A DNA stretch of 8,002 nucleotides from Propionibacterium sp. (GCA_022837595.1 JALHFX010000092.1:1-8002), one strand, 5' to 3'. Numbered from the stretch's first letter, positions 1 through 7,007 are shown. Made by a program: numbers and translations. The notes: generated by a model from the letters alone, not told the origin.

Positions 1-1743
1 CTGAATCGTGTGCAGCAGCGAGATGATGCTGGCCTGCACCGACACGTCGAGCGCCGAGGTGATCTCGTCACACACCAGCACCGAGGGCATATTCACCAGC
101 GCTCGCGCGATCGCGGCGCGCTGCCGCTCCCCTCCCGACAGATCCCCGGGGCGCCGATAGTAGAACTGCCGCCCCAACTGCACCGCATCAAGGGCGTCAC
201 GGACACGTTCACCGCGCTCGTGGGCGTCCAATTCACCGGACATTTCGAGAGGGACCGCCAGCGACTGGCCCAGCGTCCGGCGTGGATTCAACGACGAGAA
301 CGGCGACTGGAAAATGTACTGGATTTGTTCGCGCTGTTTTGTCGTCCGCTTGCGGGTGGATTCGGCGAGCGGCTCACCGAGGTACTCCACCGAGCCGGTG
401 AAAGAAGTGTCGAGAATCCCTGCAATAGCCCGCGCCAAGGTGGTCTTGCCCGACCCCGACTCGCCGAGCAGCAGCGTGCAGCGGCCCGGCGCAAGGCGAA
501 GATCAACCCCATATAACACCTGATGACGCCCATAGGCGACGCTCAGATCACGCACCTCCAATACGACCTCCGATTCGGCAGCAGGCACGGCTTGATTCTG
601 TGATTCTCCGAGCGGCTCCGCCCCATGCTGGGCTGCCCGACGCGGTGATCCCTCGTGTGGAGAGTCACTATCGTCCGATTCACCATGCCGCGATTCCTGG
701 TGCGAATGAGATTCCTCGACGGCCGTCGCCCCGGTAGACGTACAACTCGGAGCGTCCTCGGTCATCGCATCCATCTCGCCTGTGATGAACGCCGAGGTTT
801 GGGCGTCGATTTCCGAGAGCAGGCCGAGCTGATTCTTGCCTGCCAAATCGGGGACGGCGGCGACAAGACGTTTCGTGTAGCCGCGAGCAGGATGGCGCAA
901 CACCTGTTCGGCGGTGCCGGTTTCGATGATCTGCCCACCACGCATAACAGCAACCCGGTCGGCGATCTCCGAGACAACCGCGAGATCGTGGGTGATGTAT
1001 AGCCCCGCGACATTGTTCGTCACCGTCATCTGACGGATCGTCTCGAGCACCTGCTCCTGCGTCCGGACGTCGAGACCGGTGGTGGGCTCATCGAGCACGA
1101 TCACGTCGGGATACATGACGAAGGCCATCGCGATGCCAATGCGCTGCTGTTGCCCGCCGGAAAGCTGATGCGGCCAACGCCGCTGATAGGAGTCGTCATC
1201 GGGCAACCCCACCTCGCGCAGCACCGATCGCACCCGCTGGTCCCGATCATGATCCGCCGAGCCATAGTCGTGGACATCGAGCACCTCACGGATCTGCTTG
1301 CCAACCCTCATTCCCGGGTCCAGGGACAGCGCCGGATCCTGCGGAATGTAGCTCACCCGAGCACCTCGCAAGGACCGTTTCGACGCCTCGTCCAGCGTCA
1401 TCATTTCGACCGGCTGATCGCTGTGCGAAGCGTAGAGATAGACCTCGCCGCCCGAGTGCACGAGCCCCCGGCGGACGTGGCCGAGCAAGGCGAGCCCGAC
1501 CGTCGTCTTGCCAGATCCGGATTCGCCGACCAGTCCGAGGATCTCGCCCGCCATCAAATTGAGGTTGACGTCTTGCACGACGGGGCGCCCGGTCTCGGCC
1601 AGCGAGATCGTCAGATCATCGACTTCGAGGATATGCTCGCCGGCGCTCACCCGGGAATGCCAGGCGGTGCCTTGGTCGCGCGTGCTGACCGCCTGCTTGG
1701 CCGGACGCTGTTGTTTGTGGCTCGTCGTCGTCTTACCTGGCAT
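1..1743 (-). CDS. Fused two-domain ABC importer ATPase (DppD-DppF type), partial at left edge
   Basis: This is the cytoplasmic ATPase that powers the adjacent peptide/nickel-type importer, and both nucleotide-binding domains sit in one chain. 581 codons are visible and the reading frame runs off the left edge without a stop. Domain 1 has Walker A GESGSGKT (residues 73-80), Q-loop Gln135 (IPQDP), signature LSGGQ (194-198), Walker B VIVLDEP (214-220) and H-loop His252 (ITHD). A GYTKRLVAAVPDL stretch (about 288-300) follows, as in oligopeptide-transporter ATPases. Domain 2 has Walker A GESGSGKT (427-434), Gln479 (FQSP), LSGGE (535-539) and Walker B VLVCDE (555-560); its H-loop lies outside the window. 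A roughly 90-residue linker (301-392) separates them and is acidic, Ser-rich and His-rich. The ATG at 1743 overlaps the upstream permease stop (TGATG), with a GGGTGG ribosome-binding sequence, which supports this start. Family assignment is secure; the substrate is not known. Confidence 0.95.
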   Translation of the reverse strand, partial: MPGKTTTSHKQQRPAKQAVSTRDQGTAWHSRVSAGEHILEVDDLTISLAETGRPVVQDVNLNLMAGEILGLVGESGSGKTTVGLALLGHVRRGLVHSGGEVYLYASHSDQPVEMMTLDEASKRSLRGARVSYIPQDPALSLDPGMRVGKQIREVLDVHDYGSADHDRDQRVRSVLREVGLPDDDSYQRRWPHQLSGGQQQRIGIAMAFVMYPDVIVLDEPTTGLDVRTQEQVLETIRQMTVTNNVAGLYITHDLAVVSEIADRVAVMRGGQIIETGTAEQVLRHPARGYTKRLVAAVPDLAGKNQLGLLSEIDAQTSAFITGEMDAMTEDAPSCTSTGATAVEESHSHQESRHGESDDSDSPHEGSPRRAAQHGAEPLGESQNQAVPAAESEVVLEVRDLSVAYGRHQVLYGVDLRLAPGRCTLLLGESGSGKTTLARAIAGILDTSFTGSVEYLGEPLAESTRKRTTKQREQIQYIFQSPFSSLNPRRTLGQSLAVPLEMSGELDAHERGERVRDALDAVQLGRQFYYRRPGDLSGGERQRAAIARALVNMPSVLVCDEITSALDVSVQASIISLLHTIQ

Positions 1744-2642
1744 CAGCGTCCACCCACATTCGGGTTCGCGGACGCCTGCGCGATCGCGTCGGCGATGAGA
1801 TTCGTCCCTATCGTCAGCACCGCGATCGCGGTCACGGGTAACAGCACCCCGGCCGGCTGGAGCGACAAGGCGATACGGTTCTCGTTGATCATCAAACCCC
1901 AGTCCGCGGCTGGTGGCTGGATGCCGAGTCCCAGGAAGGACAAGGACGCGATCGCCCCGATCGAGTAGGTCAAGCGAAGTCCCGCCTCGACCGCTACCGG
2001 ACCGGTGATATTCGGCATGACTTCGCGCATCAGGATGCGTCTGCGCGGCATCGCATACATCTGAGCGACGCGGATGTAGTCCTCGTTGATGACGTCCAGG
2101 GTCGCCGATCGCACGACCCGGGCGATGCGTGGCGCATGGGTGATACCGATCACGGTGACCAGCACCCATCCCTTCGGCCCGAGCACCGTCACCGCGAGCA
2201 ACGCCACGACAAGCTGCGGAATGGCCAGCAGCACATCGTTGCCTCGCATGATGAGTGAATCCAACCGGCCTCCCAGGTAGGCGGCGAGCATGCCGAGCCC
2301 CAGCCCGAGCACGAGCCCGAGCGCGGTGGCGAGCACCGCGTAGACGATGAGGCGGAGGCCACCGGCGAGGAATCGTGACCAGATGTCGCGTCCGAGGTTG
2401 TCGGTGCCGAATAATCCATCGGGCTGGAAGGGCCGCCCAACGAATTCGGTCGCGGTGAATCCGGTCGCCCACGGCACCAGCAGCGGGCCGAAAATAGCGA
2501 ACAGCAGCACGATCACGGTGAGGACGACGCCTACCTTCGCCTGTCGTTGGCTCCAAAAACGGGCGAGGGTGCCGTACCGGCGCCTGGGTCTGGCGTCCTC
2601 GACGAGCACCGAGGATGACGATGGTTCCTGATGATCCGACAT
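1743..2642 (-). CDS. DppC-like ABC transporter permease
   Basis: This is the second inner-membrane permease subunit of the importer and would pair with the DppB-like subunit to form the translocation pore. The 299-residue length is normal for the family. A charged cytoplasmic N-terminus (1-35) precedes a first membrane helix (about 37-59). The family motif GTDNLGRDIWSR follows at 79-90, then several further hydrophobic segments. The cytoplasmic EAA-type loop that docks on the ATPase lies at about 188-215 (EDYIRVAQMYAMPRRRIL, then MPNITGP). A SFLGLGIQPPAADWG motif, typical of DppC/OppC proteins, lies at 235-249. The ATG directly abuts the upstream TAA (TAAATG) and has a strong GGGGGGAGG ribosome-binding site about 8 nt before it. 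The stop overlaps the ATPase start by one base. Substrate cannot be read from the permease. Confidence 0.96.
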   Translation of the reverse strand: MSDHQEPSSSSVLVEDARPRRRYGTLARFWSQRQAKVGVVLTVIVLLFAIFGPLLVPWATGFTATEFVGRPFQPDGLFGTDNLGRDIWSRFLAGGLRLIVYAVLATALGLVLGLGLGMLAAYLGGRLDSLIMRGNDVLLAIPQLVVALLAVTVLGPKGWVLVTVIGITHAPRIARVVRSATLDVINEDYIRVAQMYAMPRRRILMREVMPNITGPVAVEAGLRLTYSIGAIASLSFLGLGIQPPAADWGLMINENRIALSLQPAGVLLPVTAIAVLTIGTNLIADAIAQASANPNVGGR

Positions 2643-3602
2643 TTATTCGCCTCCCCCCGTGCGTAGTTTCGGGTTGGCCATGATGCCGATGATGTCGGCG
2701 ATCAGGTTCACCGCGATGTATACGGTGGCAATGATCAAGGTGATCGCCACCACCACCATCACGTCGCGGTATTTCACCGCATCGATGAGGGCTTGCCCGA
2801 GCCCCGGGTAGCGGAACAAGAATTCGACGACGACCACACCGCCGGCCATCCAGGCCAGCTGGATCGCGATAACTTGGGCGACCGGGCCGATCGCATGGGG
2901 TAAGGCGTGGCGCAGGATCACCTGACGTTCGGGGACGCCTTTGAGCCGGGCCATCTCCACATATCCCGAATCGAGCACCTCCAGCATCGTGGCGCGCATC
3001 ATGCGTGCGATGTAGGGGGTGACCACCAGCACCAGCACCGCAACCGGCAAAACGAGTTGCTCGGGGAAATCCCACACTTTCGTGCCGGGCGGTTGCATGG
3101 TGACTGCGGGCAGCACCTGGAAGACGGTGGTCGAGAACAAGGTGACCAGCGCGATACCGACAACGAATTCGGGCAGTGCCGCGAGCACCAGTGAAATGCC
3201 GGTGATCGCCGAATCGGCCGGGCGTCCACGGCGGAGCGCGGAATAGATGCCGATCAGGATGCCGGCCGGAACCGCGATGAGGGCTGCGGACACCATCAGC
3301 ACCAAGGATGCGCCGACCCGCTCACCGATGAGTTCGGCGACCGGTTGAGCGGTGGCCACCGACACACCGAAATCGCCGTGGACGATGCCCGCCAGCCACA
3401 ACAGATAGCGTTTCCAGGCCGGTTCGTCCAGATTCATCTGCTCGTGGATCGCGGCGATGCGCTCGGGGGTGGCCTGTTGCCCGAGGATTGCCTGCGCCGG
3501 GTCGCCGGGCAATAACAAGGTCGCGAAGAAGATCAGCATCGACACGACGAAGAGGATGACGACGCTGACCGCCAGGCGTTTGCCTATCGTCCGGCCGATC
3601 AC
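2643..3602 (-). CDS. DppB-like ABC transporter permease
   Basis: This is the first permease subunit of the importer, 319 residues, a usual family length. An N-terminal membrane helix (about 9-31) leads into the typical LPGDPA motif (31-36). The periplasmic-side GDFGVS motif is at 76-81. More membrane helices follow, and the EAA-type coupling loop is at about 214-241 (YVEMARLKGVPERQVILRHA, then LPHAIGP). The C-terminus, with NLIADI and the NPKLR tail, is also standard. The start is GTG at 3602, overlapping the binding-protein stop by four bases (GTGA), with GGTGAG a few bases upstream. This implies translational coupling. The stop TAA directly precedes the DppC-like ATG. Function as a peptide, nickel or related small-solute permease follows from the family; the exact substrate is open. 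Confidence 0.96.
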   Translation of the reverse strand: MIGRTIGKRLAVSVVILFVVSMLIFFATLLLPGDPAQAILGQQATPERIAAIHEQMNLDEPAWKRYLLWLAGIVHGDFGVSVATAQPVAELIGERVGASLVLMVSAALIAVPAGILIGIYSALRRGRPADSAITGISLVLAALPEFVVGIALVTLFSTTVFQVLPAVTMQPPGTKVWDFPEQLVLPVAVLVLVVTPYIARMMRATMLEVLDSGYVEMARLKGVPERQVILRHALPHAIGPVAQVIAIQLAWMAGGVVVVEFLFRYPGLGQALIDAVKYRDVMVVVAITLIIATVYIAVNLIADIIGIMANPKLRTGGGE

Positions 3603-5191
3603 ACGAGCTCACCGATCCAGACTCGGTGAAGCTGAAATCCCGACAGCGGCAGACCGGTCGCGTTCGGCACCAGGCCACCGACGTAGGCCTGGTAGGCGTC
3701 CAATTGGTCGGCGAAGCCCCAGATGATCAGCGAGCCCCGGTCGTACATGATCTGTTGGGCGTCTTGAATGAGTTGGTTGCGGATGGGCTCATCAGTCGTG
3801 GCCCGGGCCTGCTCGACAAGCTGGATGAATTCTTCGTCGTCCCAATGGGTTTCGTTGAACGGCGAGTCGGGCATCGACCCGTTGTTGGCCTGCGGCAAGA
3901 AATTGCGGGTGTACCAGAAGCTTTGCGAGAAGGAGTATTCGAGGTAGCCGGCCCAATAGCTGGTGAGATCCATCCGGTTGATCGTGACGGTGATACCGGC
4001 CTGCGCGGCCTGCTCGGCAAACACCTGGGCGGCCTCCACAACGCCTGCTTGGATGGGTGCGGTCACCAACTCGATCGCTAACCCGTCGGGGTAGCCGGCT
4101 TCGGCCAGCAGCCGTTTCGCCTGGCCGATGTCTTGGGTGCGCTGCGGGAAATCAGGGTAGGCGGGATCCAGGGGTGCATACATGTCATTGGCCACCCGTC
4201 CGTGCCCCGACAGCACCTGATTGATCATCTGGTCGCGGTCGACCGCCAGCCGGAAGGCCTGCCGCACCCGCTCGTCGTCGAAAGGTGCGACATCACAGCG
4301 CATCGTGAACGGCAACCACACGCCGGTTTGACATTCGAGGACGCGCATCCGGGTGTCAGAGGCGATCACCTCGGATAACGCCGCAGGTATCTGCGCGGCG
4401 ACGTCGATCTGGGTGGAGAGCAGAGCATTGATCAGCGCATCGGTGTCGTTGAAATTCAGCAGCTCGACGCTGTCGAGATAGGGACCCTCCTCACCCCAGT
4501 AATATGGGTTCGCCTTCAACACGGTCAGTTGCGCCGGAATGAATCGGTCGAGCATGAACGGCCCGGTACCGATGGGGTTGGCCACATCGAAATCTGTGGG
4601 CACGATCGTCATATCGTATTTGGCCAGCACGTCATCCAGGGACGAATCCGGCGAGCGCAACCGGAATTCGACGGTGTGCTCACCTGTCGCGACGACTTCG
4701 GCCAGAGTTGCGAGGCCTGCGGCTCCGTTCTTCGGGTCCGTGGGGTCGATGATGCGTTCGATGCTTGCCACTACATCGCGTGCTGTCATCGGGCGGCCGT
4801 CGCAGAATTTCACATCGGTGCGCAGTTCTGCCGTCCACACGCTCGCATCGGCATTCGGGGTGACCGAGGTCGCGAGCATCGGCTGCACGTGGTAGTCGTC
4901 ATCGTGGGTGGTGAGCGTGTCGTACATGTTGATGGCCCGCGCGAGATCGCCCAAGTTTGTCGCAATCGCTCCGTCGAGAGTGTCTGCGGCTCCCCCGCCC
5001 ACGAATCCGACGCGCAGGGTACCTCCTTTTACCGGCGGACCACGCAGTTCGGACGCAGTTCCTGCTGCGACCGAGGAGTCACCGGAACAGCCGGCGAGTA
5101 GCATTCCGAGGCCGCCTATCGCCGCCGCGCCCAAGAAGGCACGTCTGCTCGGCGCCCATTGTTGATCTGACAAGCTCGTTGAGCCTTGCAT
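3599..5191 (-). CDS. Family 5 extracellular solute-binding lipoprotein (DppA/OppA/NikA type)
   Basis: This 530-residue protein is the extracytoplasmic receptor that should deliver substrate to the permease pair encoded downstream. The N-terminus carries a twin-arginine motif (SRRAFL, Arg16-Arg17), a hydrophobic stretch, and a lipobox LLAGC with Cys35 as the predicted lipidated residue. It is therefore probably exported folded by Tat and anchored to the membrane. Family features include GGTLRVG (56-62), VKFCDGRPMTARDVV (127-141), GTGPFMLDRF (208-217), LKANPYYWG (225-233) and FDDERVRQAFRLAVDR (304-319). I chose the ATG at 5191 because AGGGAAG lies just upstream and it gives a proper signal peptide. 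The open frame continues to 5509, but those residues are Arg-rich and would bury the signal. Ligand could be peptides, nickel complexes or another oligomer. Confidence 0.94.
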   Translation of the reverse strand: MQGSTSLSDQQWAPSRRAFLGAAAIGGLGMLLAGCSGDSSVAAGTASELRGPPVKGGTLRVGFVGGGAADTLDGAIATNLGDLARAINMYDTLTTHDDDYHVQPMLATSVTPNADASVWTAELRTDVKFCDGRPMTARDVVASIERIIDPTDPKNGAAGLATLAEVVATGEHTVEFRLRSPDSSLDDVLAKYDMTIVPTDFDVANPIGTGPFMLDRFIPAQLTVLKANPYYWGEEGPYLDSVELLNFNDTDALINALLSTQIDVAAQIPAALSEVIASDTRMRVLECQTGVWLPFTMRCDVAPFDDERVRQAFRLAVDRDQMINQVLSGHGRVANDMYAPLDPAYPDFPQRTQDIGQAKRLLAEAGYPDGLAIELVTAPIQAGVVEAAQVFAEQAAQAGITVTINRMDLTSYWAGYLEYSFSQSFWYTRNFLPQANNGSMPDSPFNETHWDDEEFIQLVEQARATTDEPIRNQLIQDAQQIMYDRGSLIIWGFADQLDAYQAYVGGLVPNATGLPLSGFQLHRVWIGELV

Positions 5192-5323
5192 TTGGCTTCC
5201 CTTCGCGTCTGCCCGCCGTCGGCTCACCACGGCCGCCCACGTGAGATTCGACGAGACACGAGGGCCGAGAGCTGTTCCCCTTTCCGAGCCGAAACGCCAC
5301 TTCGATGCGACGAACTTTGGATC

Positions 5324-5334
5324 GACCTTAGGTC
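5324..5334. promoter_or_regulatory. 11-bp palindrome GACCTTAGGTC overlapping the -10 box
   Basis: GACCT and AGGTC arms flank a single central T. The element covers the whole proposed -10 hexamer, a usual place for a repressor operator. It is short and could be chance. It does not extend into a convincing DtxR/IdeR iron box. Confidence 0.3.
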
Positions 5335-5353
5335 TGCCTCGCGCGGATCTCAA
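5325..5353 (-). promoter_or_regulatory. Candidate sigma-A-type promoter of the ABC importer operon
   Basis: Read on the minus strand, a -35 box TTGAGA (5353-5348) is separated by exactly 17 nt from a -10 box TAAGGT (5330-5325). This would start transcription near 5318 and give a leader of about 125 nt before the ATG at 5191. The -35 matches consensus at five of six positions; the -10 keeps only the conserved TA and final T. This is a motif match only. Confidence 0.4.
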
Positions 5354-5363
5354 ATGTCTGGCG

Positions 5364-5450
5364 GACACATGGGCTTGGCGAGCTCGGCAAGGGGACCTCT
5401 GCGATCGTGCCGAACGGCCTTGTCGTTGCGTGAATGCGGGTCCATGTGTC
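5364..5450. repeat. 9-bp inverted repeat GACACATGG / CCATGTGTC with 69-nt interior
   Basis: The left arm GACACATGG is at 5364-5372 and its exact reverse complement is at 5442-5450. The left arm ends about 11 bp upstream of the proposed -35 box. The spacing is large for a hairpin but would suit two operator half-sites or a looping regulator. There is no independent evidence of function. Confidence 0.4.
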
Positions 5451-5474
5451 GCGCGTGGCTGCGACGCCCACATC

Positions 5475-5510
5475 ATTGAGGAAGTCGTCAAGATTGAGGA
5501 AGTCGTCAAG
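5475..5510. repeat. Perfect 18-bp tandem duplication
   Basis: The unit ATTGAGGAAGTCGTCAAG occurs at 5475-5492 and again, identical and head-to-tail, at 5493-5510. On the minus strand each copy begins CTTGACG, giving two TTGACG hexamers exactly 18 bp apart. I found no good -10 box at standard spacing from either. It may be a duplicated regulator site or a recent slippage event. Confidence 0.85.
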
Positions 5511-5521
5511 GACGTCGCCCC

Positions 5522-5544
5522 GGGCTCGGTTGGCGCTGGAGCCC
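5522..5544 (-). terminator. Possible weak hairpin at the end of the small lipoprotein gene
   Basis: GGGCTC (5522-5527) pairs with GAGCCC (5539-5544) around an 11-nt loop. It touches the TAG stop of the lipoprotein gene. No T-tract follows on the minus strand, so intrinsic termination is doubtful. Confidence 0.2.
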
Positions 5545-5927
5545 TACCTCACCACGATCGTGAAGGCATAGACGGTCCCGTCCGGCGCGGTCATGGTGGC
5601 GTCGGTCGACCCGGATCCCTTCGCTTTGAACCCGGGGTTGAAAAGGGCCGAACCGTCGTCCTCGCCGGGGACGAACTCCGCCACCGAATCATCGGACGCC
5701 TCGCCCGTCCACTTGGTGGGGTCGGGCGCATTCACGACCAGCGGCTGGGCGGGGGTGATCTCGAAGGTGGAGCCGTCCAATTCCGCCACCTCGGCGATCA
5801 CCGGCGGCAGGGCTTGCGGGGAACCGGTGGCCGGCTCGGCGTCCCTGGCGCCGCAGGACGACAGAAACATCCCGAGAAGCACAGCAACCAACACGACTGC
5901 CAGGCGCCGAAATGATGGAGTACGCAC
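5544..5927 (-). CDS. Small predicted lipoprotein of unknown function
   Basis: This 127-residue protein has a basic N-terminus (MRTPSFRR), a hydrophobic segment (9-22) and a lipobox LSSC with Cys25 as the likely lipidation site, so it is probably membrane-anchored outside the cell. After a short Ala/Pro-rich stretch, the mature part has alternating polar and hydrophobic runs (STFEITPAQPLVVNAPD, then ATMTAPDGTVYAFTIVV). These look like a small beta-sandwich. It faintly recalls Ig-like or chagasin-type inhibitors, but I do not see their diagnostic motifs, so no function is given. The start is GTG at 5927; an in-frame TAA at 5939-5937 leaves no earlier option. It lies about 350 bp upstream of the importer operon and may be unrelated to it. 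Confidence 0.75.
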   Translation of the reverse strand: MRTPSFRRLAVVLVAVLLGMFLSSCGARDAEPATGSPQALPPVIAEVAELDGSTFEITPAQPLVVNAPDPTKWTGEASDDSVAEFVPGEDDGSALFNPGFKAKGSGSTDATMTAPDGTVYAFTIVVR

Positions 5928-5933
5928 TCCCTC

Positions 5934-5963
5934 ACGTTACGCCCAGGGCAGGGAGCATGTCAC
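5934..5963 (-). promoter_or_regulatory. Candidate leaderless promoter of the small lipoprotein gene
   Basis: On the minus strand GTGACA (5963-5958) is followed after 18 nt by TAACGT (5939-5934), which ends six bases before the GTG start. Transcription would begin at or next to the start codon, giving a leaderless mRNA. This agrees with the GAGGGA sequence touching the start codon, which is too close to act as a normal ribosome-binding site. Confidence 0.45.
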
Positions 5964-5996
5964 CCGACCCGCGCCGGCGTCCACAAAGCGGGGCCG

Positions 5997-6146
5997 TCAC
6001 ACATACCTCTCGTCGCGCAGCCATGCGACCGTGTCTCGGACGGTTTCGGCGAGTGGGCGGCTGTGGAACCCGAGGTCGCGGGCGGCCTTCTCACTGGAGA
6101 AGTTGTTGTTCCTCTCCAGGTTGTAGACGGTGTGGCTGGTGAGCAG
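5997..6146 (-). pseudogene. C-terminal remnant of an NAD-dependent epimerase/dehydratase-like protein
   Basis: The last 49 codons before the TGA at 5999-5997 read much like the end of an extended-SDR sugar epimerase or reductase. TVYNLERNNNFSSEKAARDL is followed by GFHSRPLAETVRDTVAWL and a short tail. The FSSEKAARDLGF...PL.ET..DTV.WL pattern is the usual C-terminal signature of that family. The Rossmann-fold N-terminus with its GxxGxxG motif and the YxxxK active site are absent. Upstream in this frame the translation becomes Arg- and Cys-rich without motifs, so about 250 residues are missing. I infer a deletion remnant rather than a working gene. Confidence 0.6.
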
Positions 6147-6157
6147 GCCAGATCGCT

Positions 6158-6340
6158 TGGAGTTTCCGCTGAATCTCGATTCGATATCCCCACCAAGGCG
6201 ATCACACCGTTGACAATCAAGTAGCTCGCGACGACGATCGACCCAGGCTTTTCCATGAAGAAGGCGGCGTTCAATCCTCGGGCTACCACAGCCGTGGCGA
6301 TTGCAGTACTCACAGCGTAGCCGACAGGGGACTCCGCACG
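6158..6340 (-). pseudogene. Likely C-terminal remnant of an MFS transporter (MHS-like)
   Basis: In a different minus-strand frame from the epimerase remnant, about 60 codons read VGYAVSTAIATAVV, then FMEKPGSIVVASYLIVNG, VIALVGI and an AETP tail. This layout resembles the last membrane helices and tail of MHS-type major facilitator transporters: GY.VS.A, then TGS..A..YLIV..VI.L..I, then an ET motif. The glycine-rich part usual between the two helices is altered, and the upstream frame carries no matching transporter sequence. The piece is too short to function and is best read as a decayed gene end. The family call rests on pattern recall and is moderate only. Confidence 0.4.
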
Positions 6341-6700
6341 GCACAACCGACTCTGGAGCGCGAGGATTGAGTTGGGACGTCGGGCGACAGCGGGACAACA
6401 ACACGTGCACGCTATTCCTGCGGTTCTGCGCCAACACCACCCATAGCAGGCGCCGCCAGCCGATCCGTTCCCAGATATTCGGACCCACACCACCGCCAGC
6501 ACCGCATAGGTTCGGAGTGTCGCGTTAGCGTCACTCCAGTGAGAATGCCCGTCCACGAGCCTGCGAGAAGCATCCCGGTCATCGTGGGTAACGTCTTGGT
6601 TGTACGCAACCCAGGTGGCTGAAGGAACGATTATCCTCAACGGGTGGCGCTGAAACCGAAACGCCTCGTTCGCCCGAAAGCACCACTACGTGGTCTGAAG
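6341..6700. other. Region without a recognisable gene (decayed or intergenic)
   Basis: No frame on either strand gives a convincing protein here. Minus-strand frames show isolated hydrophobic stretches (MTGMLLAGSWTGILTGVTL near 6580-6525; TYAVLAVVWVRI near 6508-6473) that switch frame and fade into Cys- and Trp-rich text. This fits eroded membrane-protein sequence, but I cannot assign it. The final bases hold the possible hairpins after higA. Confidence 0.5.
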
Positions 6701-6706
6701 TCAGAC
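6682..6706 (-). terminator. Two overlapping small hairpins at the higA end
   Basis: GTCTG-AAGT-CAGAC (6693-6706, across the higA stop) and ACCAC-TAC-GTGGT (6682-6694) are perfect short inverted repeats. In the minus-strand transcript the second is followed by GCTTTC, a poor U-tract. A weak terminator or an mRNA-stabilising structure is possible. Confidence 0.25.
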
Positions 6707-6994
6707 GGCTTTGAGCGGCTCAATCTGGTCAAGAGTGTTCCCGAGGTGGTCCTTCTCGATTTCGAGGTCGAAGCGGGTCTGGAGGTTGAGCCAGAACCGG
6801 TCGCTGGTGCCGAAGTAGCGCGCCAACCGGAGTGCCGTATCGGCGGTGATCCGCCGCTTGCCGTGGACGATCTCGTTAATCCGACGCGGGGGCACTCCGA
6901 TCGCCACCGCGAGCCGGTTCTGACTGATCTGCAAGGGCTCTAGGAAATCCTCAATCAGGATCTCACCCGGGTGGATGGGTGTGATGGTCGTCAT
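6701..6994 (-). CDS. higA: HigA-type antitoxin (XRE-family helix-turn-helix)
   Basis: This 97-residue protein is the antitoxin and probable autorepressor of the HigBA module. It opens with the family hallmark IHPGEILIEDFLEPL (7-21). The helix-turn-helix core covers about 23-60, with SQNRLAVAIGVPPRRINEIV and GKRRITADTALRLARYFG. The closing FWLNLQTRFDLE is typical of HigA/VapI proteins. The ATG at 6994 has an excellent GAGGAGGTG ribosome-binding site that begins within the stop region of the toxin gene, so translation of the two is likely coupled. The frame is open further upstream, but that extension is a shadow of the toxin gene. By family knowledge HigA binds HigB to neutralise it and represses the shared promoter. 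Confidence 0.93.
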   Translation of the reverse strand: MTTITPIHPGEILIEDFLEPLQISQNRLAVAIGVPPRRINEIVHGKRRITADTALRLARYFGTSDRFWLNLQTRFDLEIEKDHLGNTLDQIEPLKAV

Positions 6995-7007
6995 GGGTGG
7001 CACCTCC

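Larger units (their letters stand above)
5192..5543. other. Gene-free regulatory region upstream of the ABC importer operon
   Basis: I find no convincing coding frame in this stretch. The open frames that cross it have Arg- and Ser-rich translations without recognisable motifs. It contains a candidate promoter (5325-5353), a palindrome over the -10 box, a 9-bp inverted repeat (5364-5372 and 5442-5450), an 18-bp tandem duplication (5475-5510) and a possible hairpin at the end of the neighbouring lipoprotein gene. The predicted leader from promoter to binding-protein start is about 125 nt, long enough for regulation, but I recognise no known riboswitch in it. Confidence 0.6.

Noticed and set aside
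10..516. Plus-strand open frame across the ATPase region, and similar long plus-strand frames at 1150-1968, 3626-4081 and 4529-5101
   Set aside because: These are antisense shadows of well-supported minus-strand ABC transporter genes. Their translations are rich in Arg, Gly and His and show no family motifs.
5325..5345. Iron box (DtxR/IdeR site) at the operon promoter
   Set aside because: Only the first TTAGGT half resembles the consensus; the second half does not match.
5192..5509. N-terminal extension of the binding protein to an upstream ATG at 5509
   Set aside because: It would place 106 Arg- and Ser-rich residues ahead of a clear Tat/lipoprotein signal, and it crosses the predicted promoter. 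The ATG at 5191 has a good ribosome-binding site.
5475..5510. CRISPR array or longer tandem-repeat array
   Set aside because: There are only two direct copies with no spacer between them and no further copies nearby.
6644..6943. Plus-strand gene opposite higA
   Set aside because: It lies antisense to an intact HigA gene and its translation has no recognisable motif.
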